Positions 52,661 through 62,914 of a stretch of 64,000 nucleotides of DNA are shown here, piece by piece. The DNA is taken from positions 62,001 through 126,000 of the forward strand of contig CANQDA010000004.1 of the NCBI GenBank assembly GCA_947591155.1, written 5' to 3'. Below the pieces are notes generated by a model. The model saw only the letters and a program-made list of their open reading frames with translations, made no database searches and was not told the DNA's origin. The first letter of the stretch is position 1. The number at the start of each line of letters is the position of its first letter. A program made the position numbers and the translations under genes. Source of the DNA: an uncultured Lachnospiraceae bacterium. Lineage in GTDB: Bacteria > Bacillota > Clostridia > Lachnospirales > Lachnospiraceae.

Positions 52661-54787
52661 CTATTGCAGATCCACCAGACGGCGGTACAAGCCGTTGGCA
52701 TGATACAGTTCCTCGTGCGTACCCTGCTCCGCGATGTGTCCCTTCTCCATCACGACGATCCAGTCGCATTCCACCACGGTGGAGAAGCGGTGCGCCGCCA
52801 GAATGCAGGTCGTCCCTTTGTCGCGGATCGCCCGGAAGACCTTCTCCTCCGTGAGGGCGTCCAGAGCGGAAGTAAACTCATCCAGAAGCAGGACCGTGGG
52901 ATCCTGACTCAAGGCGCGGGCAAGCTCCAGACGCTGCAGTTCCCCGCCGGAAAAGTTGCGTCCGTTCTCATAGACCGCCGCGTCGTAGCCACCCGGAGCC
53001 GCGATGACGCGGTCGTGGATCTGCGCGTCTCGCGCCGCGAGGATCATCTCAAAATTCTCGATCGTCGCGTCCCACATTTTCAGATTGTTTGCAAGGGTAT
53101 CGTTGAACACGGTGATCTCCTGATCCACGCACGCGAGCGAGGAGTGGAAGGTCACGTCCGGGATCTCGTCCCGGCGCAGTCCATCGTAGAGAATGGTTCC
53201 GCTGTCCGCGCGGCAGAGACCGGCGATGAGCTTCATGAGTGTGCTCTTGCCGCAACCCGTCGAGCCGACCAGGGCCACCATCTGCCCCGGCTTTACGTGC
53301 AGGGAAAGGTCGTCCACCGCCGGCCGGTCTCCCGGATTGTAGCGGAAAGTGACGTGATCGATCGCTATGTCGCCGGAGAGCTTCTGTGCCCGGGCTTCAT
53401 CCTGCAAGGGGACCGCCGGCTCCGGCTCCTGTCCCAGCATGTCCTCCACGCGCTCGATATCGGTGCGGCGGCTCGTCAGGTCGTTGGAGGTGGATACCAG
53501 GGAGCCGAGGTTTCTCCGCACGTTGCCGAGGACCGACTGAAACGTAGCCAGCATACCCATGGTAAACTGGCCCCGGATGATCAGAATGGCGCCCACAAAC
53601 AGGAGGCAGGCGGAGGAGATCACATTGTGGCTGCTTCCCAGGAATCCGGACAGCGCCTTTATGCGGTCCATACGCGCGCTCTTTTCCTGCATGCTGTTCT
53701 GTGAGGAGCTCCAGAGGGAGAAGAAGGCCTTCTCCGAGCCGATGGATTTGATCGTCTCGATCGTGTTGAAACCGTTGAGCAGGGAAGTGTTCACGGCGCT
53801 TGCGCTGGTGCTCAGACTGCGCGACTGGATGGCGATCCGCCTCTGGAGCCACAGGCTTACGAGGATGTAGATCACCTCCACCGCAAGGCAGAGGAAAGCC
53901 ATCAGCGGGTCGTAGAACAGCAACATGGCGAGATAAAAGACGAGACTCGCCGTGTCGATGACCGTGGGAAGGATCGTGCGCAGCAGGGAGTAGTCCAGAC
54001 GGGAATTCTTTTCCATGCGGTCCAGAATATCGCCTGCGAAGTGCTGCTCATAGAAGCTCATGGGCAGATCCAGCATCTGTCGGAAAAGCCTGCCGCCGGA
54101 CTCCGCCGCCATTCTGCGGCCGATCCGGTAGGTGCGTATGGTCTCGAGAACAGACAAGCCGGTGCCGGCAAGCAGCGCCGCGCCCATGCCGATCAGCAGG
54201 GGGAGATAGAGTTCCCGCTGTTCCCCGCCCATGACCTGATCCAACATACGCCGGCTTAATTCCAGCAGGATCAGATGCGCCGCCGTGCCGAGCGCGTGCA
54301 GCAGAAAGATCGCGAGAAGGGAGCGGCTGCCCGAATGCAGCCGACGCCACAGCATGGACCATATCGGTTCCCGGCGTCCTTCGGGCCGGAAATCGGGGCC
54401 GGGCTCCAGAGCGATCACGGAACCGGAAAAGGAGCGCCCGAACCGCTCCTCCGTCACGGCGTACGCGCCGCCGGATGGGTCGTTGACATAGACATTGCCG
54501 CTCCGGAACGCGCAGACTACCACATAATATTTTTTGTTCCAGCTCACGATGGCGGGCAGCGGCGCCTTCTTCAGCTCGGACAATCCGACCCTGCGGACGG
54601 CACCCTTCAGACCGAATCCTTCGGCGGCCTGAAGCAGCTGCGCGGGCGTGGAACCGTTTCGGGAAGTAAGGCACTTCTCACGCACCGCCGACAGCGGGAG
54701 ATATTTTCTGTAATAAGCCAGTATCATGGACAGGGCTGCCGCCCCGTTCTCCCCGGTGTGCATCTGGATGATAACCGGTACCTTCAT
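52661..54787 (-). CDS. ABC exporter with C39-like domain that has lost its catalytic residues
   Basis: A 708-residue half-transporter. Residues 1-~135 are C39 peptidase-like: VPVIIQMHTGENGAAALSMILAYY aligns with the family's QxxxxxCGxAxLxMxLxYY, but Cys is Asn, and the His-bearing segment reads NKKYYVVVCAF with Tyr in its place; only Asp in NDPSGG is kept. The domain is therefore likely a binding module, not a protease. Membrane helices (~160-430) and an ATPase (VGSTGCGKST, FSGGELQRLELARAL, LLLDEFTSALD) follow. Closely resembles NHLM ABC1. Start at 54787 has AGGGGGAA before it. Confidence 0.85.
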   Translation of the reverse strand: MKVPVIIQMHTGENGAAALSMILAYYRKYLPLSAVREKCLTSRNGSTPAQLLQAAEGFGLKGAVRRVGLSELKKAPLPAIVSWNKKYYVVVCAFRSGNVYVNDPSGGAYAVTEERFGRSFSGSVIALEPGPDFRPEGRREPIWSMLWRRLHSGSRSLLAIFLLHALGTAAHLILLELSRRMLDQVMGGEQRELYLPLLIGMGAALLAGTGLSVLETIRTYRIGRRMAAESGGRLFRQMLDLPMSFYEQHFAGDILDRMEKNSRLDYSLLRTILPTVIDTASLVFYLAMLLFYDPLMAFLCLAVEVIYILVSLWLQRRIAIQSRSLSTSASAVNTSLLNGFNTIETIKSIGSEKAFFSLWSSSQNSMQEKSARMDRIKALSGFLGSSHNVISSACLLFVGAILIIRGQFTMGMLATFQSVLGNVRRNLGSLVSTSNDLTSRRTDIERVEDMLGQEPEPAVPLQDEARAQKLSGDIAIDHVTFRYNPGDRPAVDDLSLHVKPGQMVALVGSTGCGKSTLMKLIAGLCRADSGTILYDGLRRDEIPDVTFHSSLACVDQEITVFNDTLANNLKMWDATIENFEMILAARDAQIHDRVIAAPGGYDAAVYENGRNFSGGELQRLELARALSQDPTVLLLDEFTSALDALTEEKVFRAIRDKGTTCILAAHRFSTVVECDWIVVMEKGHIAEQGTHEELYHANGLYRRLVDLQ

Positions 54788-54855
54788 AGCCGTTCCCCCT
54801 GATCCTTATCAAAAGCTCTGCCGCGACGCTCAGATCGCGGCAGAGATACAGTCGT

Positions 54856-56277
54856 TTATCTTGTCACAATGTCCACCGGCACGTTGAAGATCTTCGCGAC
54901 CTTCAGGATCGTGTCGATGTGTCTACCGACCGCGGCCGCCATGTGATGCGTCGGGCCGGCTTCGCTCCACTTGTTGCAGAACTCTCTCGCGCCGCAGGTG
55001 AAGCGTGTCCGCATGTTGGTGTCGCCAAACATGAAGATCGGACCTTCCTCATTGACACCCTCGGCGACGACGAACTTGAAGTGACCGTCCTTGTCCTGTG
55101 TGATGCCGAGGTAGGTGACCGGACCGGTCGGCGGATAGAACTGGGTCAGGTAGCCGCCGCCCGTCTTGCCGTGGAAGACCGGAACGATCTTCATGGTCGG
55201 CTTCTTCGCCTGGGAGATGTCCGCGTCGCCCGAACCCGAATGTCCGATGATGCAGATATCCTCGTTGAAGTCGATGGAGTACATCTCGGAGAGCTGGCCG
55301 GTCCCAGAGATCGTCTTCAGGATGCTCATCGCCATCGCGACCTTGATATCACCCTCAACAGCGCACGCGGTGCCCTGCTTGATCAGCATGGAGAACGCCG
55401 GGATCAGCATGCTGTCGAGCTTGCCCGCGACGCCCTGCGCGAAGCCGTCGTAGTGGGACGCGACGAAACCGATCTGCTCGTCCTTCACCCACTGCTCGAA
55501 CGCCACTACATATTTCGCCATATCCCAGACCTTTTCAATGGTGCCGCCGCCCTCGATATCAAAGGTGTCGAGGATGTCTTGCGCCTTCGCGCGGATCGCG
55601 TCCTCGTCGGTGATGTCGTCGGCGATCGCCCACATCTTCTCCCAGTCGAACTGCTTCGTGTAGAGCCACATTCTGTGGTACAGGTTCGTTTCGTCGATGT
55701 AGAGATCCATCATGCCCGGATACGGTCTGCCGATCTGCGCGAGGTTCGTGTCGCGGAATCTTCTGCGCACCTGCGCAGCCTTGCACCAGTCCTCGATCTC
55801 ATGCTGCACGTACGGATCTCCGCCCTCGACGACGCCGGTGATGACCGCGTGGCGCTTGCCCGCGCGCTCCAGGTCTGCAACCATCTCGCCGACGGCGCCG
55901 CAGGCGTAGAGCTCGCCGAGCCATTTCGGCGTGTCCGTGTTCGCGTAGTCAGGCGCTTTCAGCTTCTGCACGTTCACCAGAACGACCGGAACATCGAGAT
56001 CGCGCACTGCCGGGAGCATATTGTAGGATGTCGCATAGGTCAGAAGTTGCATGATCACGAGATCGACGTCCGCCGCGCGGAACTTGTCCCCGGCTGCCTG
56101 AGACAGTTCCTTCGTCGTCACCATGCCGCCGTCGATGATCTCAACCGTGTTCGGAAGCGTCTTCTTGAACGCCTCATACTGGCTTTCAAATTCCGGTACC
56201 AGAGACGGGAACTGCGGCAGATACGCGCCGAGCGCGATCGAGAAAACGCCAACTCTTGCCTTTGTGTTTACTAACAT
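54856..56277 (-). CDS. L-arabinose/L-fucose isomerase-family protein
   Basis: A 473-residue cytoplasmic protein whose length and fold blocks (VDLVIMQLLTYATSYNMLP, VASHYDGFAQGVAGKL, CAVEGDIKVAMAMSILKTISG, IGHSGSGDADISQAKK) are those of the AraA/FucI-like isomerase family, which interconverts aldoses and ketoses with a Mn(II) ion. Glu in VEGDIK and His in IGHSGSGD and THHMAAAVG are candidate metal ligands. It is only distantly like true AraA, so the sugar is unclear. AGGAGG stands 8 bases before the ATG. No kinase or epimerase for pentoses is adjacent. Confidence 0.8.
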   Translation of the reverse strand: MLVNTKARVGVFSIALGAYLPQFPSLVPEFESQYEAFKKTLPNTVEIIDGGMVTTKELSQAAGDKFRAADVDLVIMQLLTYATSYNMLPAVRDLDVPVVLVNVQKLKAPDYANTDTPKWLGELYACGAVGEMVADLERAGKRHAVITGVVEGGDPYVQHEIEDWCKAAQVRRRFRDTNLAQIGRPYPGMMDLYIDETNLYHRMWLYTKQFDWEKMWAIADDITDEDAIRAKAQDILDTFDIEGGGTIEKVWDMAKYVVAFEQWVKDEQIGFVASHYDGFAQGVAGKLDSMLIPAFSMLIKQGTACAVEGDIKVAMAMSILKTISGTGQLSEMYSIDFNEDICIIGHSGSGDADISQAKKPTMKIVPVFHGKTGGGYLTQFYPPTGPVTYLGITQDKDGHFKFVVAEGVNEEGPIFMFGDTNMRTRFTCGAREFCNKWSEAGPTHHMAAAVGRHIDTILKVAKIFNVPVDIVTR

Positions 56278-56416
56278 AGATACGTCCTCCTGAATATAAG
56301 ATTTCCGTTCTTACCCGCCGGATCGCGGGACTTGCATGTTAAGTACAGTTTACATCATTCAGCCGGACTTTTCCATGGTAATTTTCTAAGATATTGGGTA
56401 AAAACAAATGAATTTC

Positions 56417-57772
56417 TCAAACTTCCTTCAGCTGCCATTTCGTCCCCCGGTATCGCCAGACGAAAAACACGACGCGCACCGCCCAGTCGATGGTCATCGC
56501 CACCCAGACGCCGAGCACGCCCATCCCCGCGAACTGCCCGAGCACATAGCTGAAGCCGACGCGGAAAATCCACATGGAAAGGATCGATACCCACATGCAG
56601 AAACCAACGTCGTTTGCCGCGCGCAGCACATTCGGCAGGGTAAATGAGGCAGGCCAGATCAGTGTAGACATCAGTGCATGATACAGAATGATCCGCCGCG
56701 CCATCGCCCCGGTCTCCGGCGACAGATTGTAGACCCGTATCGCCGTTGGCATCATCACGAGGATCAGAAGATTCATCACGACCACCGAGACATAGGAATA
56801 CAAAAGCAACTTGCGTGTGTAGTAGCGCGCCTGCTCATAATCCCCCGCTCCGACGCATTGCGCCGCCACCGAGGACAGTGCGTATCCCATCGACATGCCG
56901 CCGAGTATTGCGAAATTGCAAACGCTGTTGCTGACCGCGTTTGCTGCGATCGAAACCGTGCCGAAGCCGGAGACAACGCTCAGCACAAGAATCTTGCCGA
57001 GCTGGAACATGCTGTTTTCCAGCCCGTACGGAATTCCGATATGAAGAATCTTCCGAAGCACATGCGTATTCAGCCGCAGTCCGGACAGCGTCCGCACATG
57101 CAGCGTCCTCTTTTTATCACAGATCAGGCACAGCATCCAGACGCCGGCGAAAGCGCGGGATATAAGCGTCGGGATCGCCGCACCCTCCACGCCGAATCCG
57201 AGTCCGTACAGGAGGATTCCGTTTCCAATGATATTCATCCCGTTCATGACAAGGGACAGGAACATTGGCGTGCGTGAATCGCCGGTCGCCCGGAACGCGG
57301 CCGCGCCACAGTTGTAAACGGCCAGGAACGGGATCGAGGCCGTCACGATCATCAGGTAGGTGTTGCAGTTTGCCATGACGTCCGGCTCGATCTTTCCGAA
57401 CACGACATGCAGGATAAACCATTTTCCCGCATACACCAGCGCCATGATGAGCAGGGAGAACGCCGTCGAGAACAGAAGCGTCTGCTCCAGCGCCTCGCAG
57501 CCGGCCTCCTCGTGCCTCCGGCCGAGCGCCTGCCCCGCCACGATCGCGCCTCCCGTCGCGAGAGCCGTGAAGATGTTGATCAGCAGGATCATGATCGTAT
57601 CGATCAGGGAAACCGCGGAGACCGCAGCCTCTCCCACAGACGCCACCATGACCGAATCCGCAAGCCCGACAAAGATCGCGAGAAACTGCTCGATGATCAG
57701 GGGAACGATCAATCCCCGCAGATCCCTGCCGCTGAACAACAGCTTCTTCCCAGAGCTGATTTCCGTTTTCAA
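56417..57772 (-). CDS. MATE-family efflux transporter
   Basis: A ~451-residue transporter with 12 predicted membrane segments and the MATE pattern LIVPLIIEQFLAIFVGLADSVMVASVGEAAVSAVSL at the start. MATE proteins expel cationic drugs or metabolites in exchange for Na+ or H+. I use TTG 57772 because GGGAGGAAGG lies about 9 bases upstream; the longer GTG start at 57817 has no ribosome site. It is followed by the isomerase gene at 140 bases; no shared operon is certain. Confidence 0.88.
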   Translation of the reverse strand: MKTEISSGKKLLFSGRDLRGLIVPLIIEQFLAIFVGLADSVMVASVGEAAVSAVSLIDTIMILLINIFTALATGGAIVAGQALGRRHEEAGCEALEQTLLFSTAFSLLIMALVYAGKWFILHVVFGKIEPDVMANCNTYLMIVTASIPFLAVYNCGAAAFRATGDSRTPMFLSLVMNGMNIIGNGILLYGLGFGVEGAAIPTLISRAFAGVWMLCLICDKKRTLHVRTLSGLRLNTHVLRKILHIGIPYGLENSMFQLGKILVLSVVSGFGTVSIAANAVSNSVCNFAILGGMSMGYALSSVAAQCVGAGDYEQARYYTRKLLLYSYVSVVVMNLLILVMMPTAIRVYNLSPETGAMARRIILYHALMSTLIWPASFTLPNVLRAANDVGFCMWVSILSMWIFRVGFSYVLGQFAGMGVLGVWVAMTIDWAVRVVFFVWRYRGTKWQLKEV

Positions 57773-57868
57773 AAATATACGCCTTCCTCCCGAATTTTCA
57801 GATTCCCAATTTTGCACGCAATGTTCTATACTAAACTCATAATACTGAATTTTATCACAGCATTTTTA

Positions 57869-58726
57869 TTATAGGATTCTAATCAGCCGCCCCAGCACGA
57901 TACCGGCGATGATACTGATCACTGCCAGTACAGCCGTCAGCGCAAGGTTCTTTTTCAGGTTCCGGTTTTCCCGGTAGAGCACCAGAAGCCCCGTCCCCGT
58001 GCCGCACAACAGTCCTGCGAACAGTCCGACGCCGCTCAACACACCCTCCAGAAACAGCTCCGTCACCAGCACGGAAGCCGCGCAGTTCGGAATCACGCCG
58101 ATGATCGCCGCCGCGATCGCCTCAAGTCCCGAGTTCTTCATGATATTTCCGGCAAGTCCGGACGCCGCGAAACGGTCCATCCCGAAACCGAGAATAAGCG
58201 TGATTACAAAGAGAAACAGGGCTGTCTTCAGCGTATGATTCAGGGCCGAATACCAAATCCCATGGTGTTCGCACCCGCAGTGTCCGTGTTCGCACATATC
58301 CATATGCTCAGGGATCGGACCCCGCCGCCCCAGAATCGTTTCCAGAGTAAAATCAACTAACATACCCGCGACAGTCGCCACGACCGCTTTCGCCGCCAGA
58401 ATTTTGGCGATCGTCGTCCCGTTCGCCCCCTGCGCGAGCATGACAGGCAGCATTTCGTCCGAGGTCGCCAGAAACACGGAGAGAAGCGTGCCGGGCGATA
58501 CCACTCCGCCCGCAAAAAGTCCAGCGGCCGCGGCGGCAAACCCGCACTGCGGGATCGTCCCGATCAGACTGCCCAAAAGCGGACCTGCCTTCCCGGCGCG
58601 GTATATCATTTCCTTTGTCTTTGCGCTCATCCTGTGCTCTGTGTACTCCACCGCAAGGTAAGACAGATACAGAAACGGCAGCAGTTTCAGACAGTCGATC
58701 AGGCTGTCCAGCAAAATCTCCAGCAT
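57869..58726 (-). CDS. ArsP_2-type putative metal (manganese) transporter
   Basis: A 285-residue membrane protein of the putative manganese/heavy-metal exporter family (PF11449). It has two inverted halves with the same motif: IGTIPQCGFAAAAAGLFAGG and IGVIPNCAASVLVTELFLEG, and between them a Cys/His-rich cytoplasmic loop (MCEHGHCGCEHH, about residues 143-154) that could bind metal. Such proteins export Mn or related metals; direct evidence is lacking. AAGGTG stands 5 bases before the ATG. Its promoter region, shared with hslO, carries a repeated ATTTGTCTATACATTG. Confidence 0.8.
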   Translation of the reverse strand: MLEILLDSLIDCLKLLPFLYLSYLAVEYTEHRMSAKTKEMIYRAGKAGPLLGSLIGTIPQCGFAAAAAGLFAGGVVSPGTLLSVFLATSDEMLPVMLAQGANGTTIAKILAAKAVVATVAGMLVDFTLETILGRRGPIPEHMDMCEHGHCGCEHHGIWYSALNHTLKTALFLFVITLILGFGMDRFAASGLAGNIMKNSGLEAIAAAIIGVIPNCAASVLVTELFLEGVLSGVGLFAGLLCGTGTGLLVLYRENRNLKKNLALTAVLAVISIIAGIVLGRLIRIL

Positions 58727-58785
58727 GAGATCACCTTTTCATATCTTTGCTTAATCAGTTTTTAAACAATAACATATCTGAAAAG

Positions 58786-58829
58786 ATTTGTCTATACATT
58801 GAAATTTGTCTATACATTGTATACATTGA
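58786..58829. repeat. Direct-repeat operator-like array between the metal transporter and hslO
   Basis: ATTTGTCTATACATTG occurs at 58786-58801 and 58804-58819, with an 18-base period, and a partial third copy (TATACATTG) at 58819-58828. It lies in the intergenic region between divergent genes, upstream of the transporter start (58726) and of the hslO promoter, and is a candidate binding array for a metal or stress regulator. Confidence 0.6.
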
Positions 58830-58848
58830 CACACGATCGAAAAAGCTG

Positions 58849-58877
58849 TTGTATGAGAAAAACGAGAGTGGTATAAT
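58849..58877 (+). promoter_or_regulatory. hslO promoter
   Basis: TTGTAT (58849-58854), 17-base spacer, perfect TATAAT (58872-58877), 90 bases before the hslO start. Confidence 0.7.
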
Positions 58878-58966
58878 CTCGATAGCGGTGAACAGATTAT
58901 AGTCAGGGGCATTCGCATGGATGCCCCGTTTTAGACAAGATAAACGGAGAAAGGAACAGACAGAGC

Positions 58967-59845
58967 ATGGATTACATTGTGAGGGCGACGGCGGCGGACA
59001 GCCAGATCCGCGCGTTCGCGGCGACGACGAGGAAGACCGTAGAGACGGCGCGGGGATTTCACAACACGAGCCCGGTGGCGACGGCGGCGCTGGGGCGGCT
59101 GCTGACGGCGGGCGCGATGATGGGCGCGATGATGAAGGGCGAGAAGGACCTGCTCACGCTCCAGATCAAGGGAGACGGGCCGATCGGCGGGATCACCGTC
59201 ACGGCGGACTCGTCGGCGAATGTGAAGGGATATGTGCAGAATCCGGCGGTGCTCCTGCACGCGAACGACAAAGGAAAACTTGACGTCGGCGGCGCGGTCG
59301 GAAACGGCATTCTGAACGTGATCAAGGATCTTGGCATGAAGGAGCCGTATAACGGTCAGTGCGAACTGCAGACCGGGGAGATCGGGGACGATCTGACTTA
59401 CTATTTCGCGGTGTCGGAGCAGGTGCCGTCTTCGGTCGGGCTCGGCGTGCTTCTGGACAAGGGCAACACGGTGCGTCAGGCGGGCGGATTCATCATCCAG
59501 CTGATGCCGTTCGCGCCGGAGGAGATCGTCGCGCGGCTGGAGCAGAAGCTCTCTGATGTGACTTCCGTGACGGCCCTGCTGGATCGGGGATTGACGCCGG
59601 AGCAGATTCTGGAGGAGCTGCTGGGGGAATTCGGACTGGAGATCAACGACACAATCCCGGCGCAGTACCGCTGCGACTGTTCGCGCGAGCGCATCGAGCG
59701 CGCGCTGATCAGCATCGGGCGCAAGGATCTGCAGGAGATGATCGACGACGGGGAGCCGATCGAGGTGGACTGCCACTTCTGTGATAAGAAATACCGGCTG
59801 ACGCCGGATGAACTGCGGGAGCTGCTGCGGCGGAGCAGCCGATAA
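58967..59845 (+). CDS. hslO: Redox-regulated chaperone Hsp33
   Basis: A 292-residue chaperone. The N-terminal domain runs from DYIVRATAADSQIRAFA through GPIGGITVTADSSANVKGY, and the C-terminus holds the zinc switch with CDC and CHFC (CxC...CxxC). Oxidation releases zinc and exposes client-binding surfaces, so Hsp33 guards against oxidative unfolding. AAAGGAACAG lies upstream of the ATG, and nadE follows 15 bases after the stop, likely in the same operon. Confidence 0.97.
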   Translation: MDYIVRATAADSQIRAFAATTRKTVETARGFHNTSPVATAALGRLLTAGAMMGAMMKGEKDLLTLQIKGDGPIGGITVTADSSANVKGYVQNPAVLLHANDKGKLDVGGAVGNGILNVIKDLGMKEPYNGQCELQTGEIGDDLTYYFAVSEQVPSSVGLGVLLDKGNTVRQAGGFIIQLMPFAPEEIVARLEQKLSDVTSVTALLDRGLTPEQILEELLGEFGLEINDTIPAQYRCDCSRERIERALISIGRKDLQEMIDDGEPIEVDCHFCDKKYRLTPDELRELLRRSSR

Positions 59846-59860
59846 GGAAAGGATATAATT

Positions 59861-61774
59861 ATGAAAGACGGCTTTATCAAAGTAGCGGCGGTGACGCCGG
59901 AGATCAAAGTGGCGGACTGTATTTACAACACGGAAAGCATTTGCCGTTCGCTCGACGAGGCATACGCGCAGAAGGCGAAGATCATCGTGTTCCCAGAGCT
60001 GTGCCTGACCGGGTACACCTGCGGGGATCTGCTCTGGCAGGAGAAGCTGCTTGACGCGGCGCGGGAAGGACTGTCCTGTGTGATCGAGCATACGGACGGG
60101 CATGACGGGCTGGTCTTTGTCGGTCTGCCGTGGGAGAAGGACGGAAAGCTCTACAACGTGGCCGCGGCTATCAGCAGCGGGCATCTGCTCGGACTTGTGC
60201 CGAAACGCTATCTGCCGAATTACAACGAATTCTACGAGGCGCGCCATTTTACGCCGGGCAGTTCGGATGTGGACTGGATTCCTTTCGAGGGGGAAGAGGA
60301 GGAAGTGCCGTTCGGGATGGAGCTTCTGTTCTGCGGGAACACCCCGAAGGGGCTTTGTGTGGCGGCGGAGATCTGTGAGGACCTCTGGGCGCCGAATCCG
60401 CCGAGTACAGCGCATGCGCTGGCCGGGGCGAATGTGATCGTGAATCTGTCGGCGAGCGATGAAGTGGTCGGGAAAGATTCCTATCGCGAGGCGTTGATTG
60501 CAGGACAGTCGGCGCGTCTTCTGTGCGGCTATATCTACGCGAGCGCGGGGGAGGGTGAGTCCACGCAGGACCTCGTCTTCGGCGGACACAATCTGCTGGC
60601 TGAAAACGGACATATCCTTGCGCAGTCCTCCCGCTTTGCCTGCGGCGTGACCTGCACGGAATTTGACATTGCGCGGCTTCGGGAGGAGCGGCGCAGAATG
60701 ACGACCTTTGCGCCGGATGAGGACGCGGCGTACGAGAAGGTCTGGTTTACACTGGAAGAGGAGGAGACGCGGCTTACGCGCGGCTTTGATCCGGCTCCGT
60801 TCGTGCCGTCGGGGAAAGCTGACCGGGATAAGCGCTGCGAAGAGATTTTGACGATTCAGGCGCTTGGTCTGAAAAAGCGGCTGCAGCACACGGGATCGCA
60901 GTGCGCGGTGGTGGGGATTTCCGGCGGACTGGATTCCACGCTGACACTGCTCGTCATGACAAAGGCGTTCGATCTGCTGGGACTGCCGCACAATCAGATG
61001 ACGGCGGTGACGATGCCGGGCTTCGGGACGACGGACCGCACCTACCACAACGCCTGTGAGCTGACGCGCAGGCTGGGTGCGGAGCTTCTCGAGGTGGACA
61101 TTCGCGAATCAGTGAAGCAGCATTTCCGGGATATCGGGCAGGATCCGTCCGTGCACGATGTGACGTATGAGAACGCTCAGGCGCGGGAGCGCACGCAGGT
61201 GCTCATGGACCTCGCGAATAAAAAAGGCGGACTCGTGATCGGTACGGGCGATATGTCGGAGCTTGCGCTCGGCTGGGCCACTTACAACGGCGATCACATG
61301 TCGATGTACGGCGTTAACTGCTCCGTGCCGAAGACGCTGGTGCGCCACCTTGTGCGCTACTATGCGGATACCTGCGGCGATGAACCGATCAGCCAGATCC
61401 TGCGGGATGTGCTGGACACGCCGGTGAGCCCGGAGCTCCTTCCGCCGGAGAACGGCCAGATCTCGCAGAAGACCGAGGATCTTGTCGGCCCCTATGAGCT
61501 GCACGACTTTTTCCTTTACTATCTGCTGCGCTTCGGCTACCCGCCCGCGAAGATCTACCGCGTGGCGAAGCTTGCTTTCGCCGGGAGTTACGATGAAGAA
61601 ACGATCCTGAAGTGGCTGAAAATCTTTTACCGGCGCTTTTTCAGCCAGCAGTTCAAGCGCTCCTGTGTGCCGGACGGCCCGAAGGTCGGCAGCGTCGCGC
61701 TTTCCCCGCGCGGCGACTGGCGCATGCCGAGCGACGCGTGCGTCCGGATCTGGATGGAGGACACAGAAGTTTAA
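59861..61774 (+). CDS. nadE: Glutamine-dependent NAD+ synthetase
   Basis: A 637-residue enzyme that makes NAD+ from deamido-NAD, ATP and glutamine. The N-terminal nitrilase-type amidase has catalytic Glu in [16 protein letters not shown], Lys in [13 protein letters not shown] and Cys in [10 protein letters not shown]; the C-terminal synthetase has the P-loop [12 protein letters not shown] and [12 protein letters not shown]. The two-domain form lets it use glutamine. AGGAAAGGA stands before the ATG. Its stop overlaps the convergent AEC transporter gene by 4 bases. Confidence 0.97.
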   Translation: MKDGFIKVAAVTPEIKVADCIYNTESICRSLDEAYAQKAKIIVFPELCLTGYTCGDLLWQEKLLDAAREGLSCVIEHTDGHDGLVFVGLPWEKDGKLYNVAAAISSGHLLGLVPKRYLPNYNEFYEARHFTPGSSDVDWIPFEGEEEEVPFGMELLFCGNTPKGLCVAAEICEDLWAPNPPSTAHALAGANVIVNLSASDEVVGKDSYREALIAGQSARLLCGYIYASAGEGESTQDLVFGGHNLLAENGHILAQSSRFACGVTCTEFDIARLREERRRMTTFAPDEDAAYEKVWFTLEEEETRLTRGFDPAPFVPSGKADRDKRCEEILTIQALGLKKRLQHTGSQCAVVGISGGLDSTLTLLVMTKAFDLLGLPHNQMTAVTMPGFGTTDRTYHNACELTRRLGAELLEVDIRESVKQHFRDIGQDPSVHDVTYENAQARERTQVLMDLANKKGGLVIGTGDMSELALGWATYNGDHMSMYGVNCSVPKTLVRHLVRYYADTCGDEPISQILRDVLDTPVSPELLPPENGQISQKTEDLVGPYELHDFFLYYLLRFGYPPAKIYRVAKLAFAGSYDEETILKWLKIFYRRFFSQQFKRSCVPDGPKVGSVALSPRGDWRMPSDACVRIWMEDTEV

Positions 61775-62685
61775 CCGGCTACGGTCAACAGCACGGGAAT
61801 CGTCAGCACGCACAGCACGGTCGTCAGAATGATGGCGGCGCTGCAGTTCGTGCAGTCGATTCCCTTTTCTGTGCCGATCATCAGGGGCATGTTGCCGACC
61901 GGCATGCCGAACATGATCATGCAGGTGGCGATCACCCCGGCGTCGTGCGTCGCGAGCCGGACGAGCGGCAGCAGCAGAAGCGGCAGGATGAGCAGCTTGA
62001 TCGCAGAGAAGAGGTACAGCTTCCCGTTGCAGAAGATCTTTCGGAGATCTGCGTTAGCGAGTGTGTAGCCGACGCAGATCAGGGAGAGCGGCGTGGTCGC
62101 ATTGCCGAGATAGGTGGCTGCCGATCTGAGAAAATCGGGCAGCGGGATCTCGAACAGGATGACGATGAGCGCCGCCACGCCGAACACCGTGCCGGAATTC
62201 AGCATGGATCTCAGGGATGAGACGGAAAACCTGCCGTCCATCAGGGCGACGCCGTATGTATAGAAGATTACGGTGTAGATCAGGATAAACTCCGTGACGT
62301 AGACGACATACTGCGCGCCGAGAATGCTCGACACGACAGGGATGCCGATGAAGCCCAGATTGGAGAAAATGAACATGAGCTGATAGACCTTTCGCTGCAT
62401 CTGATCCCTGTCAAAAAACGGCGCGAGGAGCATCCCGATGACGATGAAGAACGCGAACATCCCGGCCGCGATCAGTCCGACGAGGAGCAGGATGTGCAGC
62501 GAGACCATCCCGATGGAATTCGCGGCGCTAGAGAAGACCAGCAGCGGATTGAAGATGTTGATGATCAGCTTGGAGATATGCCCATTCGTGTTGTCGTCGA
62601 CCATGCCGGTCTTTGTCGCCAGAAAGCCGACGCCGATCATGATGAGCAGGGAGAGCATCTGAAAAAATACGATGAAAAAGGTCAT
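61771..62685 (-). CDS. AEC-family (auxin efflux carrier-like) transporter
   Basis: A 304-residue membrane protein with ten predicted helices in two five-helix halves (FFQMLSLLIMIGVGFLATKTGMV; LLILPLLLLPLVRLATHDAGV). The AEC family (PF03547) includes malate and other organic-acid carriers of bacteria. MFGMPVGNMPLMIGTEKG near the C-terminus is a conserved block. GAGGAA lies 8 bases before the start at 62685. It ends inside the last bases of nadE on the other strand. Confidence 0.88.
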   Translation of the reverse strand: MTFFIVFFQMLSLLIMIGVGFLATKTGMVDDNTNGHISKLIINIFNPLLVFSSAANSIGMVSLHILLLVGLIAAGMFAFFIVIGMLLAPFFDRDQMQRKVYQLMFIFSNLGFIGIPVVSSILGAQYVVYVTEFILIYTVIFYTYGVALMDGRFSVSSLRSMLNSGTVFGVAALIVILFEIPLPDFLRSAATYLGNATTPLSLICVGYTLANADLRKIFCNGKLYLFSAIKLLILPLLLLPLVRLATHDAGVIATCMIMFGMPVGNMPLMIGTEKGIDCTNCSAAIILTTVLCVLTIPVLLTVAG

Positions 62686-62914
62686 TGCATGTTCCTCTTT
62701 TCTTTGATCTGTTTCAGGCGCGGAAAGAATCATGGAAAGCCGCCGCGTTGCTTCAATAAGTATACCCCGAGGCGCCACGCAAGTCAAATATCACTCCGCA
62801 GATATTACTATTTCTGTTGCATTTTGGGGGAAAATGGATTATCCTTTAACGCAGCAGAAAAAGTTTTCTTAAAACAAAAATGAATTTGAGGGAATAGGGG
62901 AAGGGGCGGAAACT

